64,000 nt of DNA from Paenibacillus sp. FJAT-29882. Lineage in GTDB: Bacteria; Bacillota; Bacilli; Bacillales; DSM-1321. The DNA is taken from the NCBI RefSeq assembly GCF_001510645.1, contig NZ_LMVB01000001.1, forward strand, positions 639,854-703,853. The letters run 5' to 3'. Below are positions 36,324-45,215 of the stretch, piece after piece. Position numbers and translations under genes: made by a program. Below the pieces are notes generated by a model. That model was not told where the DNA came from. It saw only the letters and a program-made list of their open reading frames with translations, and made no database searches. Every line of letters begins with the position of its first letter. The stretch's first letter is position 1.

Positions 36324-37190
36324 ATGCCACAGTTTTTTAACAAAAAATTAATCTTGTTATTAGCAGGAATTATTGTTCTTGTGGCATTAATCGGGTTTTC
36401 AATGAGAGAACGCGAAACATTGTCATGGCCGGAACAATTTTTTAAAGATACAACAGGATGGTTTGCAAATGCTTTTGATAAACCAGTTTCAGCTGTTACC
36501 GGACTTTTTGAAAATCTGAGCGATCTGCAAAATACATATGATGAAAATGCAAAGCTTAAAGCCCGTTTAGGTGAATATGTGCAGATAAAAACAGAAGTCC
36601 AAGCATTGAAAAAGGAAAATGCAGATTTACGGAAAATTCTTGATAAGGAAGATGATTTGAGTAAGTATTCGCCCATTCAAGCGACAGTCATTGGCCGAAA
36701 TCCAGATCGTTGGAATGAGTTAATTACGATTAATAAAGGCGAGATGAATGGGATAGAAACGAATATGGCAGTCATTACAGCGGATGGATTAATCGGTAAG
36801 ATAAAGAGTACGACTCCTACTACCGCAACTGTACAGCTGGTTAGTTCCGGAGATCCGAATAATAAAATTTCAGCCTCTATTGTACAACAAGATGCAGCGA
36901 ACGGAATCATCGAAGGGTATGATGACAAGCAAGGCTATTTGTTAATGAAGCGGATTCCATTTGATAAAGAAATAAAGATTGGCTCGATTGTAGAGACATC
37001 AGGACTTGGCGGCGTTTTTCCATCACGATTAATTGTGGGGAAAGTTGTCGAAGTGAAAGTGGATCAAAACGGCTTGAATCAGACGGCATATCTCGAACCT
37101 GCCACAGATTTTTATGATATAAAAAATGTCATAGTCGTCAAACGTGAAGTTGTAGGTGACGAAGAAGCGAAGGGTGAGGGTAAAGAATGA
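36324..37190 (+). CDS. mreC: Rod-shape determining protein MreC
   Basis: Bitopic scaffold linking MreB to wall synthases. 288 aa: TM helix at residues about 8-25 (LILLLAGIIVLVALIGFSM), coiled coil (residues about 65-115) and the extracellular beta-barrel domain (VIGRNPDRWNELITINKGEMNGI, VVETSGLGGVFPSRLIVGKV). ATG 36324 follows AGAGGTG at about 36309. Overlaps mreD by 4 bases. The last residues are Glu/Lys rich. Confidence 0.95.
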   Translation: MPQFFNKKLILLLAGIIVLVALIGFSMRERETLSWPEQFFKDTTGWFANAFDKPVSAVTGLFENLSDLQNTYDENAKLKARLGEYVQIKTEVQALKKENADLRKILDKEDDLSKYSPIQATVIGRNPDRWNELITINKGEMNGIETNMAVITADGLIGKIKSTTPTTATVQLVSSGDPNNKISASIVQQDAANGIIEGYDDKQGYLLMKRIPFDKEIKIGSIVETSGLGGVFPSRLIVGKVVEVKVDQNGLNQTAYLEPATDFYDIKNVIVVKREVVGDEEAKGEGKE

Positions 37191-37705
37191 AGAGACTAAT
37201 CCTTCCTCTCACTGCCTTTCTTTTCTTTATCATGGAAGGTTCATTCGCAAACCTACTTGCTGGCGATATATTCGGCGGTGACAAAATTATTGTGCCGAGG
37301 TTCATTATGATTCTTGTCGCATTCATTACCATTTATGGTTCGCGAAGAACGGGTATGGTATACGGCTTCATACTAGGTATAATGTATGATGTCGTATATA
37401 CAGAAATATTGGGCATTTACATGTTCATGCTTCCATTTTTTGCTTACCTTATTGCGAAAATCATGAGGATTTTTCAGTCCAATCTGCTAGTGACCATTCT
37501 TACTTCGCTCGTATTTATTACGCTTTTAGAAGTGATTGTCTATCAAATTAATCTTCTGATTGGGTTTGCGCATATGGAGTTTAATACTTTTCTGGAAATT
37601 AGGCTTGTGCCAACTCTCCTGTTAAATCTTGCTTTTCTCATTGTTTTTTCTTATCCGTTAAAGCGTATGATTGAGAAACAGGAACTTGAATCAGCTGGCG
37701 AGTAA
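37187..37705 (+). CDS. mreD: Rod-shape determining membrane protein MreD
   Basis: 172-aa protein with five or six TM helices and little else: LPLTAFLFFIMEGSFANLLA, GFILGIMYDVVYTEILGIYM (a conserved G..YD element) and a C-terminal basic end. Works with MreC in the elongasome. The ATG overlaps mreC (ATGA). The 257-bp gap to minC has only a CCTTGGCTTttaagtgAAAAGCCAAGG hairpin near 37840. Confidence 0.92.
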   Translation: MKRLILPLTAFLFFIMEGSFANLLAGDIFGGDKIIVPRFIMILVAFITIYGSRRTGMVYGFILGIMYDVVYTEILGIYMFMLPFFAYLIAKIMRIFQSNLLVTILTSLVFITLLEVIVYQINLLIGFAHMEFNTFLEIRLVPTLLLNLAFLIVFSYPLKRMIEKQELESAGE

Positions 37706-37962
37706 AAGTTGGCTTACTCATTCCTAAAGTACATAGTCTCTTCCTATAGAAGATAGGTAAGGCTATCCACTCTTCATAGAGCTTGTTCGGCTTCAATTTA
37801 GGCTTGACTTTGTCTAACCTTACACTAGCCATGCGGTGACTTACCTTGGCTTTAAGTGAAAAGCCAAGGAGTGGTGACGGTTTTTCTACTTTCATGCGCG
37901 TAGAAAAAGGAAATATCTCTAGTCATGTCGAATTATACTTTCATTGAGGTGAAACATGCGTC

Positions 37963-38646
37963 ATGAATAAAAGAATTCAGCAAAATGTTATGATAAAAGG
38001 CACGAAAGATGGACTTACTCTTCATCTGGATGATTCATGTGCTTTTTCTGAGCTATTGAAAGAATTAGAATCAAAGCTTTCTGCGAATTATCAATTTCAA
38101 GAAAATGATTCGGGCATTGCCGTTAAGGTACATACAGGAAATCGTTATCTGCTTGAAGATCAGAAAAACAGTATCCGAGAATTGATCAGCCAGAAAAAAA
38201 AACTGGTTGTTGATGAAATCATCTCCAATGTGATGACGAAGGAAGAAGCAAAGCGATGGAAGGATGAACATCAAATGACGACCATTGCTAAAGTCGTTAG
38301 ATCGGGTCAAATTTTAGAAGTTGTTGGAGATTTACTGTTGATTGGAGATGTGAATCCTGGCGGGACAATTATAGCCGGTGGAAATATTTTCGTGATGGGT
38401 GCTCTTAGAGGGATAGCGCAAGCAGGGCATAACGGCAACCGCCAAAGCTTTATTAGTGCTTCCGTCATGAAACCATCACATATAAGAATCGCGGATAAGA
38501 TCATGAAAGCACCTGACAAATATATAGCAGATGGCCATGTGATGGAGTGTGCTTTCGTCGATGAAACGGGCCATATTATTGTGGAAAAAATTCAAGCTAT
38601 TAAGAACCATAGACCGAATTTTATTAGATTAGAAGGGGGACTCTAA
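37963..38646 (+). CDS. minC: Septum-site determining protein MinC
   Basis: FtsZ inhibitor that, with MinD, blocks polar division. 227 aa: N-terminal domain (MIKGTKDGLTLHLDDSCAFS) and a C-terminal beta-helix (GDLLLIGDVNPGGTIIAGGN, IFVMGALRGIAQAGHNGN) that binds MinD. ATG after GAGGTGA at 10 bases. minD starts 2 bp after its stop. Confidence 0.95.
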   Translation: MNKRIQQNVMIKGTKDGLTLHLDDSCAFSELLKELESKLSANYQFQENDSGIAVKVHTGNRYLLEDQKNSIRELISQKKKLVVDEIISNVMTKEEAKRWKDEHQMTTIAKVVRSGQILEVVGDLLLIGDVNPGGTIIAGGNIFVMGALRGIAQAGHNGNRQSFISASVMKPSHIRIADKIMKAPDKYIADGHVMECAFVDETGHIIVEKIQAIKNHRPNFIRLEGGL

Positions 38647-38648
38647 TC

Positions 38649-39452
38649 GTGGGAGAGGCAATAGTTATTACATCTGGAAAGGGTGGGGTGGGAAAGACCA
38701 CAACATCCGCAAATTTAGGTACATCGTTAGCTCTTCTTGGCAAAAAAGTATGTTTGATTGATACAGACATTGGTCTTAGAAATTTAGATGTAGTCATGGG
38801 ACTAGAAAATCGGATTATTTATGATTTAGTTGATGTTGTAGAAGGACGCTGTAAGATACACCAAGCGTTAGTGAAAGATAAGCGCTTTGAAGACAGACTT
38901 TATCTTCTTCCAGCTGCTCAAACGACGGACAAAACATCCATTGTTCCTGAACAAATGCATAAACTTGTTCACGAATTAAAACAAGAGTATGATTATATCA
39001 TTATTGACTGTCCGGCTGGAATTGAGCAAGGATTTAAAAATGCGATAGCTGGTGCAGATAAAGCGATTGTCGTAACCACTCCAGAAAAATCAGCTGTCCG
39101 TGATGCGGATCGGATCATTGGGTTGCTTGAAAAAGAAGAAAATATTGAATCGCCAAAACTCATCATTAATCGAATTCGCAGTCATATGCTGAAGAATGGG
39201 GAAATGATGGATATTGATGAAGTCACGACTCATCTCTCCATTGATTTGATTGGTATTGTTCTTGATGATGAACAAGTGATTAAAGCATCCAACCTAGGTG
39301 AACCAATTGCCATGGATCCTCATAACCGTGCATCCATTGCTTACCGCAATATTGCGAGAAGAATTCTAGGTGAATCGGTTCCGCTTTCATCCATAGAAGA
39401 TGAACCAAAAGGCTTAATGGCAAAAATAAAAAAAATATTCGCAGGTTCTTAA
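38649..39452 (+). CDS. minD: Septum-site determining ATPase MinD
   Basis: ParA-type membrane ATPase that recruits MinC. 267 aa with the deviant Walker A SGKGGVGKTTTSAN near residues 9-22, DTDIGLRNLDVVMGLENR, IIDCPAGIEQGF, and a C-terminal amphipathic membrane helix (GLMAKIKKIFAGS). Start is GTG 38649. As in B. subtilis there is no minE here. A strong terminator follows. Confidence 0.97.
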   Translation: MGEAIVITSGKGGVGKTTTSANLGTSLALLGKKVCLIDTDIGLRNLDVVMGLENRIIYDLVDVVEGRCKIHQALVKDKRFEDRLYLLPAAQTTDKTSIVPEQMHKLVHELKQEYDYIIIDCPAGIEQGFKNAIAGADKAIVVTTPEKSAVRDADRIIGLLEKEENIESPKLIINRIRSHMLKNGEMMDIDEVTTHLSIDLIGIVLDDEQVIKASNLGEPIAMDPHNRASIAYRNIARRILGESVPLSSIEDEPKGLMAKIKKIFAGS

Positions 39453-39458
39453 ACGAAA

Positions 39459-39483
39459 GCTCCAGCATATGCTGGAGTTTTTG
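39459..39483 (+). terminator. Terminator after minCD
   Basis: Perfect palindromic stem CTCCAGCATATGCTGGAG followed by TTTTTG. Confidence 0.9.
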
Positions 39484-39499
39484 TTTTGAAGCAAGAGAA

Positions 39500-39635
39500 C
39501 TTATACGTCGAAATCAGGAAGTATGCGTAAAATTGGGCTTCGGCTAGCGAATCTCGAATTTCGCTCGCAAAGTACAAATTCCGGCACGCAAACCTTCCAA
39601 TCTGGCGCGCAAATTTGGTTTCTAGCTCGTAATGC
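39500..39635. repeat. Degenerate array of about 20-21-bp units
   Basis: CGC-type cores recur at regular steps: ATACGTCG, ATGCGTAA, TAGCGAA, CTCGCAAA (39565), CACGCAAA (39585), CGCGCAAA (39606), CTCGTAAT (39626), spaced 19-21 bp. Similar shorter stretches lie at 47105-47160 and 18381-18410. No ORF or promoter is apparent inside. Confidence 0.55.
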
Positions 39636-39698
39636 TTGAAAAGGAAAGTTGCTGCTCGTGTCAAGCCTGATTTTACCTTCGACCCCTCCTTGTATCTG

Positions 39699-39727
39699 TC
39701 ATAGTTCGGACAAGTAAATCATACACT
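39699..39727 (+). promoter_or_regulatory. Sigma-E-type promoter for spoIVFA-spoIVFB
   Basis: TCATAGT (39699-39705), 14-bp spacer, CATACACT (39720-39727), 35 bp before the spoIVFA ATG. A close fit to the sigma-E pattern, as expected for this mother-cell operon. Confidence 0.75.
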
Positions 39728-39761
39728 TGTACAAAGTAATTAGACGGGGGAGGACCAAAGT

Positions 39762-40532
39762 ATGGATGATCGAAGAAAGAGAATTCAGGATCGGATTGCG
39801 AAGCGGAGAAAGCAGGCTGAACAAAACCAGCAAGGAGCATGGGCGAATTTGATTCAAGACGAATCGGATGGATATCGTCCCAATTTGTCGTATGAAAGCC
39901 CATCGCCTGGAAATGATTATCCTCTTTTTAAAAAAGAATGGTTTTTATTTAAAATTCTTGCAGCGGCTTGTTTGTTTTTACTAGTGGCCATTGCCTATAA
40001 ACATCCGTCCACACAGCTTGATAAAGTGCGAGTTGTTGTGAAAGACACGATGAATCAAGAATTCCAGTTTGCGACAGTAGCATCATGGTATGAAGATACA
40101 TTCGGGAAGCCAATTGCTTTTTATCCTGATAAAAAGAAAACCGAAACGGGGACCGTTGCAGACAATTCAAATCAGCAATCCGATCTTCCGGTTATTGGTA
40201 AAATCACGGAAAGCTTTGAGGTGAACGGGGAAGGTGTGTTGGTCGAGACATCCCAAATTAAAAACGTAGAAGCATTGAATGAAGGGATTGTCATGTTTGC
40301 TGGTGTGAAGGAAGGTTTAGGGAAAACAGTGATGGTTAAGCATGCCGATAAAAGTGAATCATGGTACGGTCAACTCGAGTCAGTGGAAGTAAAGCTCTAT
40401 GACCCTGTTGTAAAAGGCACTGAAATCGGGAAGGTGACAGCAAGTGAAGACGGTTCAAAAGGGACATTCTATTTGGCAATTAAAAAAAATGATCAATTTA
40501 TTGATCCTAAACAGGTGATTTCCTTTGAATGA
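39762..40532 (+). CDS. spoIVFA: Stage IV sporulation protein FA (M23-like, SpoIVFB regulator)
   Basis: Holds SpoIVFB and BofA in the outer forespore membrane and is cleaved by SpoIVB and CtpB when the forespore signals. 256 aa: basic N-terminus (DDRRKRIQDRIAKRRKQ), one TM helix (LFKILAAACLFLLVAIAY), then an intermembrane region with an inactive M23/LytM-like domain (VLVETSQIKNVEALNEGIVM ... KTVMVKHADKSESWYGQLES). ATG follows GGGGGAGG. It overlaps spoIVFB by 8 bases. Confidence 0.92.
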   Translation: MDDRRKRIQDRIAKRRKQAEQNQQGAWANLIQDESDGYRPNLSYESPSPGNDYPLFKKEWFLFKILAAACLFLLVAIAYKHPSTQLDKVRVVVKDTMNQEFQFATVASWYEDTFGKPIAFYPDKKKTETGTVADNSNQQSDLPVIGKITESFEVNGEGVLVETSQIKNVEALNEGIVMFAGVKEGLGKTVMVKHADKSESWYGQLESVEVKLYDPVVKGTEIGKVTASEDGSKGTFYLAIKKNDQFIDPKQVISFE

Positions 40533-41391
40533 ATTAGTAAATCTGTTATGGAAAGTCAAAATTCATCCTACATTATGGCTCGTGATTGCGATTTCCGTAC
40601 TGACTTCACATTTCACGCAAATGCTCATGTTTTTTGTCGTTATTTTCGTTCATGAAATGGGCCATGCTGCCGCTGCCCACTTCTTTAAATGGCGGATTAA
40701 ATCGATTCAGTTGCTTCCATTTGGCGGCGCACTGGAAACGGATGAGTATGGAAACAAATCACTAAAGGAAGATTTGATTGTCATTTTGGCAGGACCTGTA
40801 CAGCATGTATGGCTTGTCGGACTTGCCTATTTGTTCTACTCGTTTTCCATTATACCGTATGAGATGTATCAGCAATTCTTTTACAGCAATGCAGCCGTGA
40901 TGATATTCAACTTGCTTCCTGTTTGGCCTTTGGATGGTGGCAAATTATTGTTTCTAGGTTTATCAAAGCGAAAATCCTTTCTTGATGCACATTCGTTTAC
41001 TCTTCTTTTCTCAGCCATTTTGGCAACCGCCGGTCTGATTCTATCGGTTCTATTGATTTCTTTCAATTTGAACGTATGGATTATTGCCTGCTTTATCGGA
41101 ATCACGCTTGCGATGGAATGGCGTCAGCGTTATTATGCGTTCATTCGTTTTCTACTTGATCGCCATTACGGCAGAAGTGTGGATTTAACAAGGCTTGAAC
41201 CGATTCAAGTCGATGAGAATGAGATGATTTACAAAGTACTGGAAAAATTTCAGCGCGGATGTAAACACCCAGTCATTGTGATGAAAAATGGTCAGGAAAG
41301 CGGTTCGTTAGATGAAAATGAGCTTCTTCACGCCTATTTTACCAATAAAATGACCAACGGGAAAATCGGTGAATTGTTATATGCGTATTAA
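40525..41391 (+). CDS. spoIVFB: Intramembrane metalloprotease SpoIVFB
   Basis: Site-2-type protease that cleaves pro-sigma-K in the mother cell. 288 aa: about six TM helices, HEMGHAAAAH zinc motif at residues 43-47, NLLPVWPLDGG with the third ligand Asp near 137, and a C-terminal CBS-like domain (IQVDENEMIYKVLEKF) that senses ATP. It shares translation with spoIVFA. Full length and intact catalytic residues. Confidence 0.95.
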   Translation: MNELVNLLWKVKIHPTLWLVIAISVLTSHFTQMLMFFVVIFVHEMGHAAAAHFFKWRIKSIQLLPFGGALETDEYGNKSLKEDLIVILAGPVQHVWLVGLAYLFYSFSIIPYEMYQQFFYSNAAVMIFNLLPVWPLDGGKLLFLGLSKRKSFLDAHSFTLLFSAILATAGLILSVLLISFNLNVWIIACFIGITLAMEWRQRYYAFIRFLLDRHYGRSVDLTRLEPIQVDENEMIYKVLEKFQRGCKHPVIVMKNGQESGSLDENELLHAYFTNKMTNGKIGELLYAY

Positions 41392-41434
41392 ATGTGATAT
41401 TCTTGCAACACACATTGTTTGAAGGGATTTTATC

Positions 41435-42922
41435 ATGAAAAAGCTAATTGCCAATTTATCTACACGAGAAAAAAGATACGCCTGTATAGAAAATGGACGT
41501 ATCACTAAATTAGAAGTTGTGCCGCCCGATCATGCTAGTAGCGTCGGTAACGTTTACCTTGGTAAAGTGACGAAAGTTCTGCCAGGCATGGAGGCGGCGT
41601 TTATTGATTATGGAGAAAAAAAGAGTGGATTTTTGTATCGTGATGAGCTTCCATCTTATCAAGAAGCGAAACGAAACGGCACACAGAAAAGCTCGGTCAA
41701 CCAGTACATACGTGAAGGGGAAAAACTGCTTGTTCAGGTGACCCGTGATGAAACGGGGACAAAAGGAGCCAAGTTGACAGGATTGATTGAATTTTCCAGC
41801 AATCATGTTGTTTATATTCACGGAATTGATTATGTCGGCGTGTCGAAGAAATTCAAAAGCCTGGAAAGTCAAAATCAATGGCGAAGTATGGCCTTTACAC
41901 ATAAGAAAGCAGATGAAGGGCTCATTATTCGAACAGCGATGGAAGGCAAAAGCGAGGCTGTATTTCTAAAGCAGCTACATACACAGCGAGAGAAATATGC
42001 CCAATTGCTCAAAAAAGCTACCTCGTTAAAAAAGCCTACTCTTGTGTGGCGCAGAGATTCATTTCTTGAAAGTATTTTGACAGAAATGACCGACGTTCCA
42101 GGTGGGGAGCTTCATGTTGATGATTTCACTTGTTTTCAGGAATTGAAAAAGTGGCAGGAAGATCATGAAAGTGACTGGGCGATTTTTTATGAAACAGGAC
42201 CGGTAAATATTTTTTCTCAAGCAGGCATTGAAAGTGATGCAGAGCAAGCGTTGAAGCAGGTTGTTCGGTTAAATAATGGCAGCTATCTTATTTTTGAAGA
42301 AACGGAAGCCTTCACAGTTGTTGATGTGAATACGGGGAAATTTACCGGAAAAGCCCAGAAGGAACAGACGCTATTTGAAACGAATATGCAAGCGGCAAAA
42401 GAGATTGCTTATCAACTACGACTTCGGAATATTAGTGGGATTATCTTGATTGATTTCATCAATATGGAACAAGCCGAGCACCGCCGCGCGATTTTCGATA
42501 TGCTGAAAACAATAACGAAACAGGATGAAATGCGTGTTCAATTGATTGGTTTTACAGAGCTTGGGATTTTTCAATTGACGAGAAAACGGACATCCACTTC
42601 ACTAAGCGAAAAATTAATGATAGCTTGCCCTACATGTCTCGGTACTGGCAAGGTGGATAGCGCAGAAACGGTTGCCTTCAGACTCGAGCGTGAACTGATG
42701 GAACATCGCAAGCTTGAAGAGGAAGCCGTTTTGATTGAAGCGAACGATGCTGTAATAGCCATCTTGTTTGGCGAAAATGACTCTTACAAGCCGGTTCTTG
42801 AAGAGATGCTTCGCAAAGAAATTCTTGTCACGATTCTGCAAGGGAATGATCATCGATATGAAATTAAACGATTTGGAACAAAGAACGAACTGATGAAAGT
42901 ACGGGAAAATCTATTGACATAA
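41435..42922 (+). CDS. rng: Ribonuclease E/G family endoribonuclease
   Basis: Single-strand endoribonuclease acting in RNA processing. 495 aa: S1 domain (residues about 35-125: GNVYLGKVTKVLPGMEAAFI), RNase E/G catalytic core (FTVVDVNTGKFTGKA with the Mg2+-binding Asp, IDFINMEQAEHR), and the zinc-link CPTCLGTG near 403. Length fits RNase G rather than RNase E. B. subtilis lacks it, but other Bacillales have it at this place before rplU. The rplU promoter overlaps its 3' end. Confidence 0.93.
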   Translation: MKKLIANLSTREKRYACIENGRITKLEVVPPDHASSVGNVYLGKVTKVLPGMEAAFIDYGEKKSGFLYRDELPSYQEAKRNGTQKSSVNQYIREGEKLLVQVTRDETGTKGAKLTGLIEFSSNHVVYIHGIDYVGVSKKFKSLESQNQWRSMAFTHKKADEGLIIRTAMEGKSEAVFLKQLHTQREKYAQLLKKATSLKKPTLVWRRDSFLESILTEMTDVPGGELHVDDFTCFQELKKWQEDHESDWAIFYETGPVNIFSQAGIESDAEQALKQVVRLNNGSYLIFEETEAFTVVDVNTGKFTGKAQKEQTLFETNMQAAKEIAYQLRLRNISGIILIDFINMEQAEHRRAIFDMLKTITKQDEMRVQLIGFTELGIFQLTRKRTSTSLSEKLMIACPTCLGTGKVDSAETVAFRLERELMEHRKLEEEAVLIEANDAVIAILFGENDSYKPVLEEMLRKEILVTILQGNDHRYEIKRFGTKNELMKVRENLLT

Positions 42923-42943
42923 TTCATGAATATATGATAATAT
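42914..42943 (+). promoter_or_regulatory. Sigma-A promoter of rplU-prp-rpmA
   Basis: TTGACA (42914-42919) with TATGATAATAT downstream: GATAAT after 16 bp or TAATAT after 18 bp. It overlaps the rng stop codon. Confidence 0.82.
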
Positions 42944-42944
42944 C

Positions 42945-43055
42945 GTACTGTTATGTTTGTAGCACCCGTGCTACAACCGCTCATAGTAGGTTCACAAGCT
43001 TTTGCTTTTTGCAAAACGCCTATGATTGGCGAGTCTGAGACATTCAAGGAGGTGC
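42945..43055 (+). promoter_or_regulatory. Ribosomal protein L21 leader
   Basis: Structured 5' UTR before rplU: perfect hairpin TGTAGCAC-CC-GTGCTACA (42958-42975), then GCTCATAGTAGG and CGCCTATGATTGGCGAG with further pairing, and the RBS AAGGAGG. The position and plan fit the L21 leader described in Firmicutes, thought to mediate autogenous control. Confidence 0.75.
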
Positions 43056-43059
43056 AGGT

Positions 43060-43368
43060 ATGTACGCAATTATTGAAACTGGCGGTAAACAAATTAAAGT
43101 AGCAGCAGGCGAAGCAGTTTACATTGAAAAATTAAATGTAGAAGCAGGCGACACTGTTACATTTGACAAAGTTTTATTCGTAGGTGGCGAAAACGTGAAA
43201 GTTGGTGCTCCACTAGTTGACGGCGCTACTGTAACAGGTAAAGTCGAAAAACAAGGGAAACAAAAGAAAATCACGGTTTTCAAATACAAATCGAAGAAGA
43301 ACTACCACAAAAAACAAGGTCATCGTCAACCATACACTAAAGTTGTTATCGAAGCGATCAACGCGTAA
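43060..43368 (+). CDS. rplU: 50S ribosomal protein L21
   Basis: Large-subunit protein binding 23S rRNA. 102 aa with [14 protein letters not shown] at the start and [17 protein letters not shown] at the C-terminus, the L21 signature. ATG after AAGGAGGTG. It is first gene of rplU-prp-rpmA, expressed from the promoter overlapping rng and preceded by the L21 leader. Confidence 0.98.
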   Translation: MYAIIETGGKQIKVAAGEAVYIEKLNVEAGDTVTFDKVLFVGGENVKVGAPLVDGATVTGKVEKQGKQKKITVFKYKSKKNYHKKQGHRQPYTKVVIEAINA

Positions 43369-43379
43369 GGCTGATTATT

Positions 43380-43712
43380 ATGATCACAGTAACATTTAAT
43401 GCTCCACAAAATGTAATCAAATCGTTTACGATGAGTGGACATGCTAATTTCGCTAAAAAAGGTTCAGATCTTGTTTGTGCAGGTGCATCAGCGGTTTCCT
43501 TTGGAGCTGTCAATGCGATTATGTCTTTAACGGATATAAAGCCTGAGATTGAGCAAGGGCAAGACGGCGGATATCTTCGCTGTGTCATTCCGGATTCGAT
43601 TTCGGATGATGCACAGGAGAAGGTACAGCTACTCTTGAACAGTATGCTTATATCACTTCAGACGATCGAACGTGATTACGGAAAATACATGAAAATTATC
43701 CTAAAACATTAG
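43380..43712 (+). CDS. prp: Ribosomal-processing cysteine protease Prp (YsxB)
   Basis: Removes the N-terminal extension of L27 in Firmicutes. 110 aa with the catalytic pair His21 (SGHANFAKKGSD) and Cys33 (LVCAGASAVSFGAVNAI) at the spacing known for the Staphylococcus enzyme. RBS is weak, so it may rely on rplU translation 11 bp upstream. It lies between its ribosomal-protein neighbours, and the next gene encodes its substrate. Confidence 0.93.
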   Translation: MITVTFNAPQNVIKSFTMSGHANFAKKGSDLVCAGASAVSFGAVNAIMSLTDIKPEIEQGQDGGYLRCVIPDSISDDAQEKVQLLLNSMLISLQTIERDYGKYMKIILKH

Positions 43713-44015
<303 letters not shown>

Positions 44016-44048
44016 TCCTTACATCTTGAATAAGAAGGCTTTGCTTTA

Positions 44049-44137
44049 AAGGGTCTGATTCCTTCTATAAACACAATATATCGCGACATTTGCATGAATG
44101 GTTTGCTGTATATCGTGAAGAAGGGGTCTGACCCTTT
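44049..44137. repeat. REP-like hairpin, GGGTCTGACC family (copy A2)
   Basis: AAGGGTCTGATTCCTTC ... GAAGAAGGGGTCTGACCCTT with an inner ATATATCGCG / TGTATATCGTG pairing, followed by TTTTTT. It lies 34 bp after rpmA and probably ends the operon transcript. Confidence 0.75.
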
Positions 44138-44221
44138 TTTATGATTGAAAAATGGTTGAACATGCTCTGCCATCGTCCAAAGAACTTATATGTATGTGTT
44201 CAATAAGAACCGAGACTTTCC

Positions 44222-44379
44222 ATGAAGGATCAATCATGTAGCACGCTACACTCACCATATTATAATGGTGGCGGTGCGGTGCCGGAATTTGGGATACTTC
44301 CTTTAATAAAAATAGTATACCTGCTAAGTAGATGAGCTATATTAGTAAGTAGCGAAGCCCCGTCCTATGTCCTTCATAC
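44222..44379 (+). repeat. Intergenic structured repeat (copy B3)
   Basis: ATGAAGGATCAATCATG, CGCTACACTCACC, AATGGTGGCGGTGCGG, a variable centre with CTGCTAAGTAGATGAGCTAT, then AGCGAAGCCCCGTCC and GTCCTTCAT. It matches copy B1, including the central CTAAGTAGAT. It lacks the GGCGTTAAAAC head. Confidence 0.78.
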
Positions 44380-44385
44380 AAAAAG

Positions 44386-44627
44386 AGTTTTTTGGAAGCT
44401 GGTTCATGTAAGGATAATAATTAATCTCCTACTATCCGCACTTCACGAATATTTGATATAATCATAAGAAAAGTGGAAGGCGCCGTTTATTGGCGACAAG
44501 CGGAAGCACATAAATCAGGTGAAATGCTTTACGCTGGCTACTTATCAAAATACGTAAGAAGTGAAGTTATTATCCATTTAGAAATACATGACAGAGCCTA
44601 ATACGAAATAGTAGGAGTAAATCATTT
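44386..44627 (+). other. Upstream region of spo0B with candidate -10 and GGCGCC repeat
   Basis: TATAAT at 44457-44462 is a possible -10 without a clear -35. It is followed by AAGGCGCCGTTTATTGGCGA and CAAGCGGAAGCAC, a motif of the GGCGCC...GGCGACAAGCG type that I recall from other Bacillales intergenic regions. The stretch 44500-44600 has no convincing start or RBS until AGGAGTA before spo0B. Confidence 0.4.
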
Positions 44628-45185
44628 ATGGAAAAAGAATGGACAACCGTTGAAATTCTACGCCATTCACGACATGACTGGCTGAATAAAATTCAATTAA
44701 TAAAGGGCAACTTGGAACTAAGCAAACCCGACCGTGTGAAGGCAATTATTGATGATATCATTATAGTGGCTCAGCATGAGGCAAAGATATCCAGTATAGA
44801 TATGCCTAAATTTAGCGAACTTTTGCTGACAGCTAATTGGACATATAGTGTGTTTCAAAGTGAATTCGAAGTGATTGATCTAGTGCAAGGTACGAGCGTG
44901 TTGGATCAAATGATGTACGATTGGACAAAGAATTTTTTTCAGATTCTTGAAGAACAGCTGGATACTTATTGTGAAAATAGATTATCAATCAATATTGATA
45001 AAAATGTAAGTACCGATTTAATCCGATTTTCCTTTGATGTACAGGGAAAGATAAAAGATGTATCATCAATTGTTGAGTTTTTGCAGAATTCATTAGTGGA
45101 TAATCAGAAGATAGATCTCGAGGAAGCGACAGAGCAACTTGTCTATTTTACGATGGATATTAAAATGAAACAGAAGACATCTTAG
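44628..45185 (+). CDS. spo0B: Sporulation initiation phosphotransferase Spo0B
   Basis: Passes phosphate from Spo0F to Spo0A in the sporulation phosphorelay. 185 aa: helical hairpin with the phosphorylated His16 in RHDWLNKIQLIKGNLEL, followed by a divergent histidine-kinase-like C-terminal domain. The position before obg is conserved across Bacillus. ATG after AGGAGTAAATC; obg begins 30 bp downstream. Confidence 0.92.
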   Translation: MEKEWTTVEILRHSRHDWLNKIQLIKGNLELSKPDRVKAIIDDIIIVAQHEAKISSIDMPKFSELLLTANWTYSVFQSEFEVIDLVQGTSVLDQMMYDWTKNFFQILEEQLDTYCENRLSINIDKNVSTDLIRFSFDVQGKIKDVSSIVEFLQNSLVDNQKIDLEEATEQLVYFTMDIKMKQKTS

Positions 45186-45215
45186 GATTACATACAGAGA
45201 TAAGGAAGTGATAGC

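Noticed and set aside
36206-36676. 156-aa minus-strand ORF over the start of mreC
   Set aside because: Antisense shadow of mreC plus the GCGCCAGG hairpin; no RBS or family resemblance.
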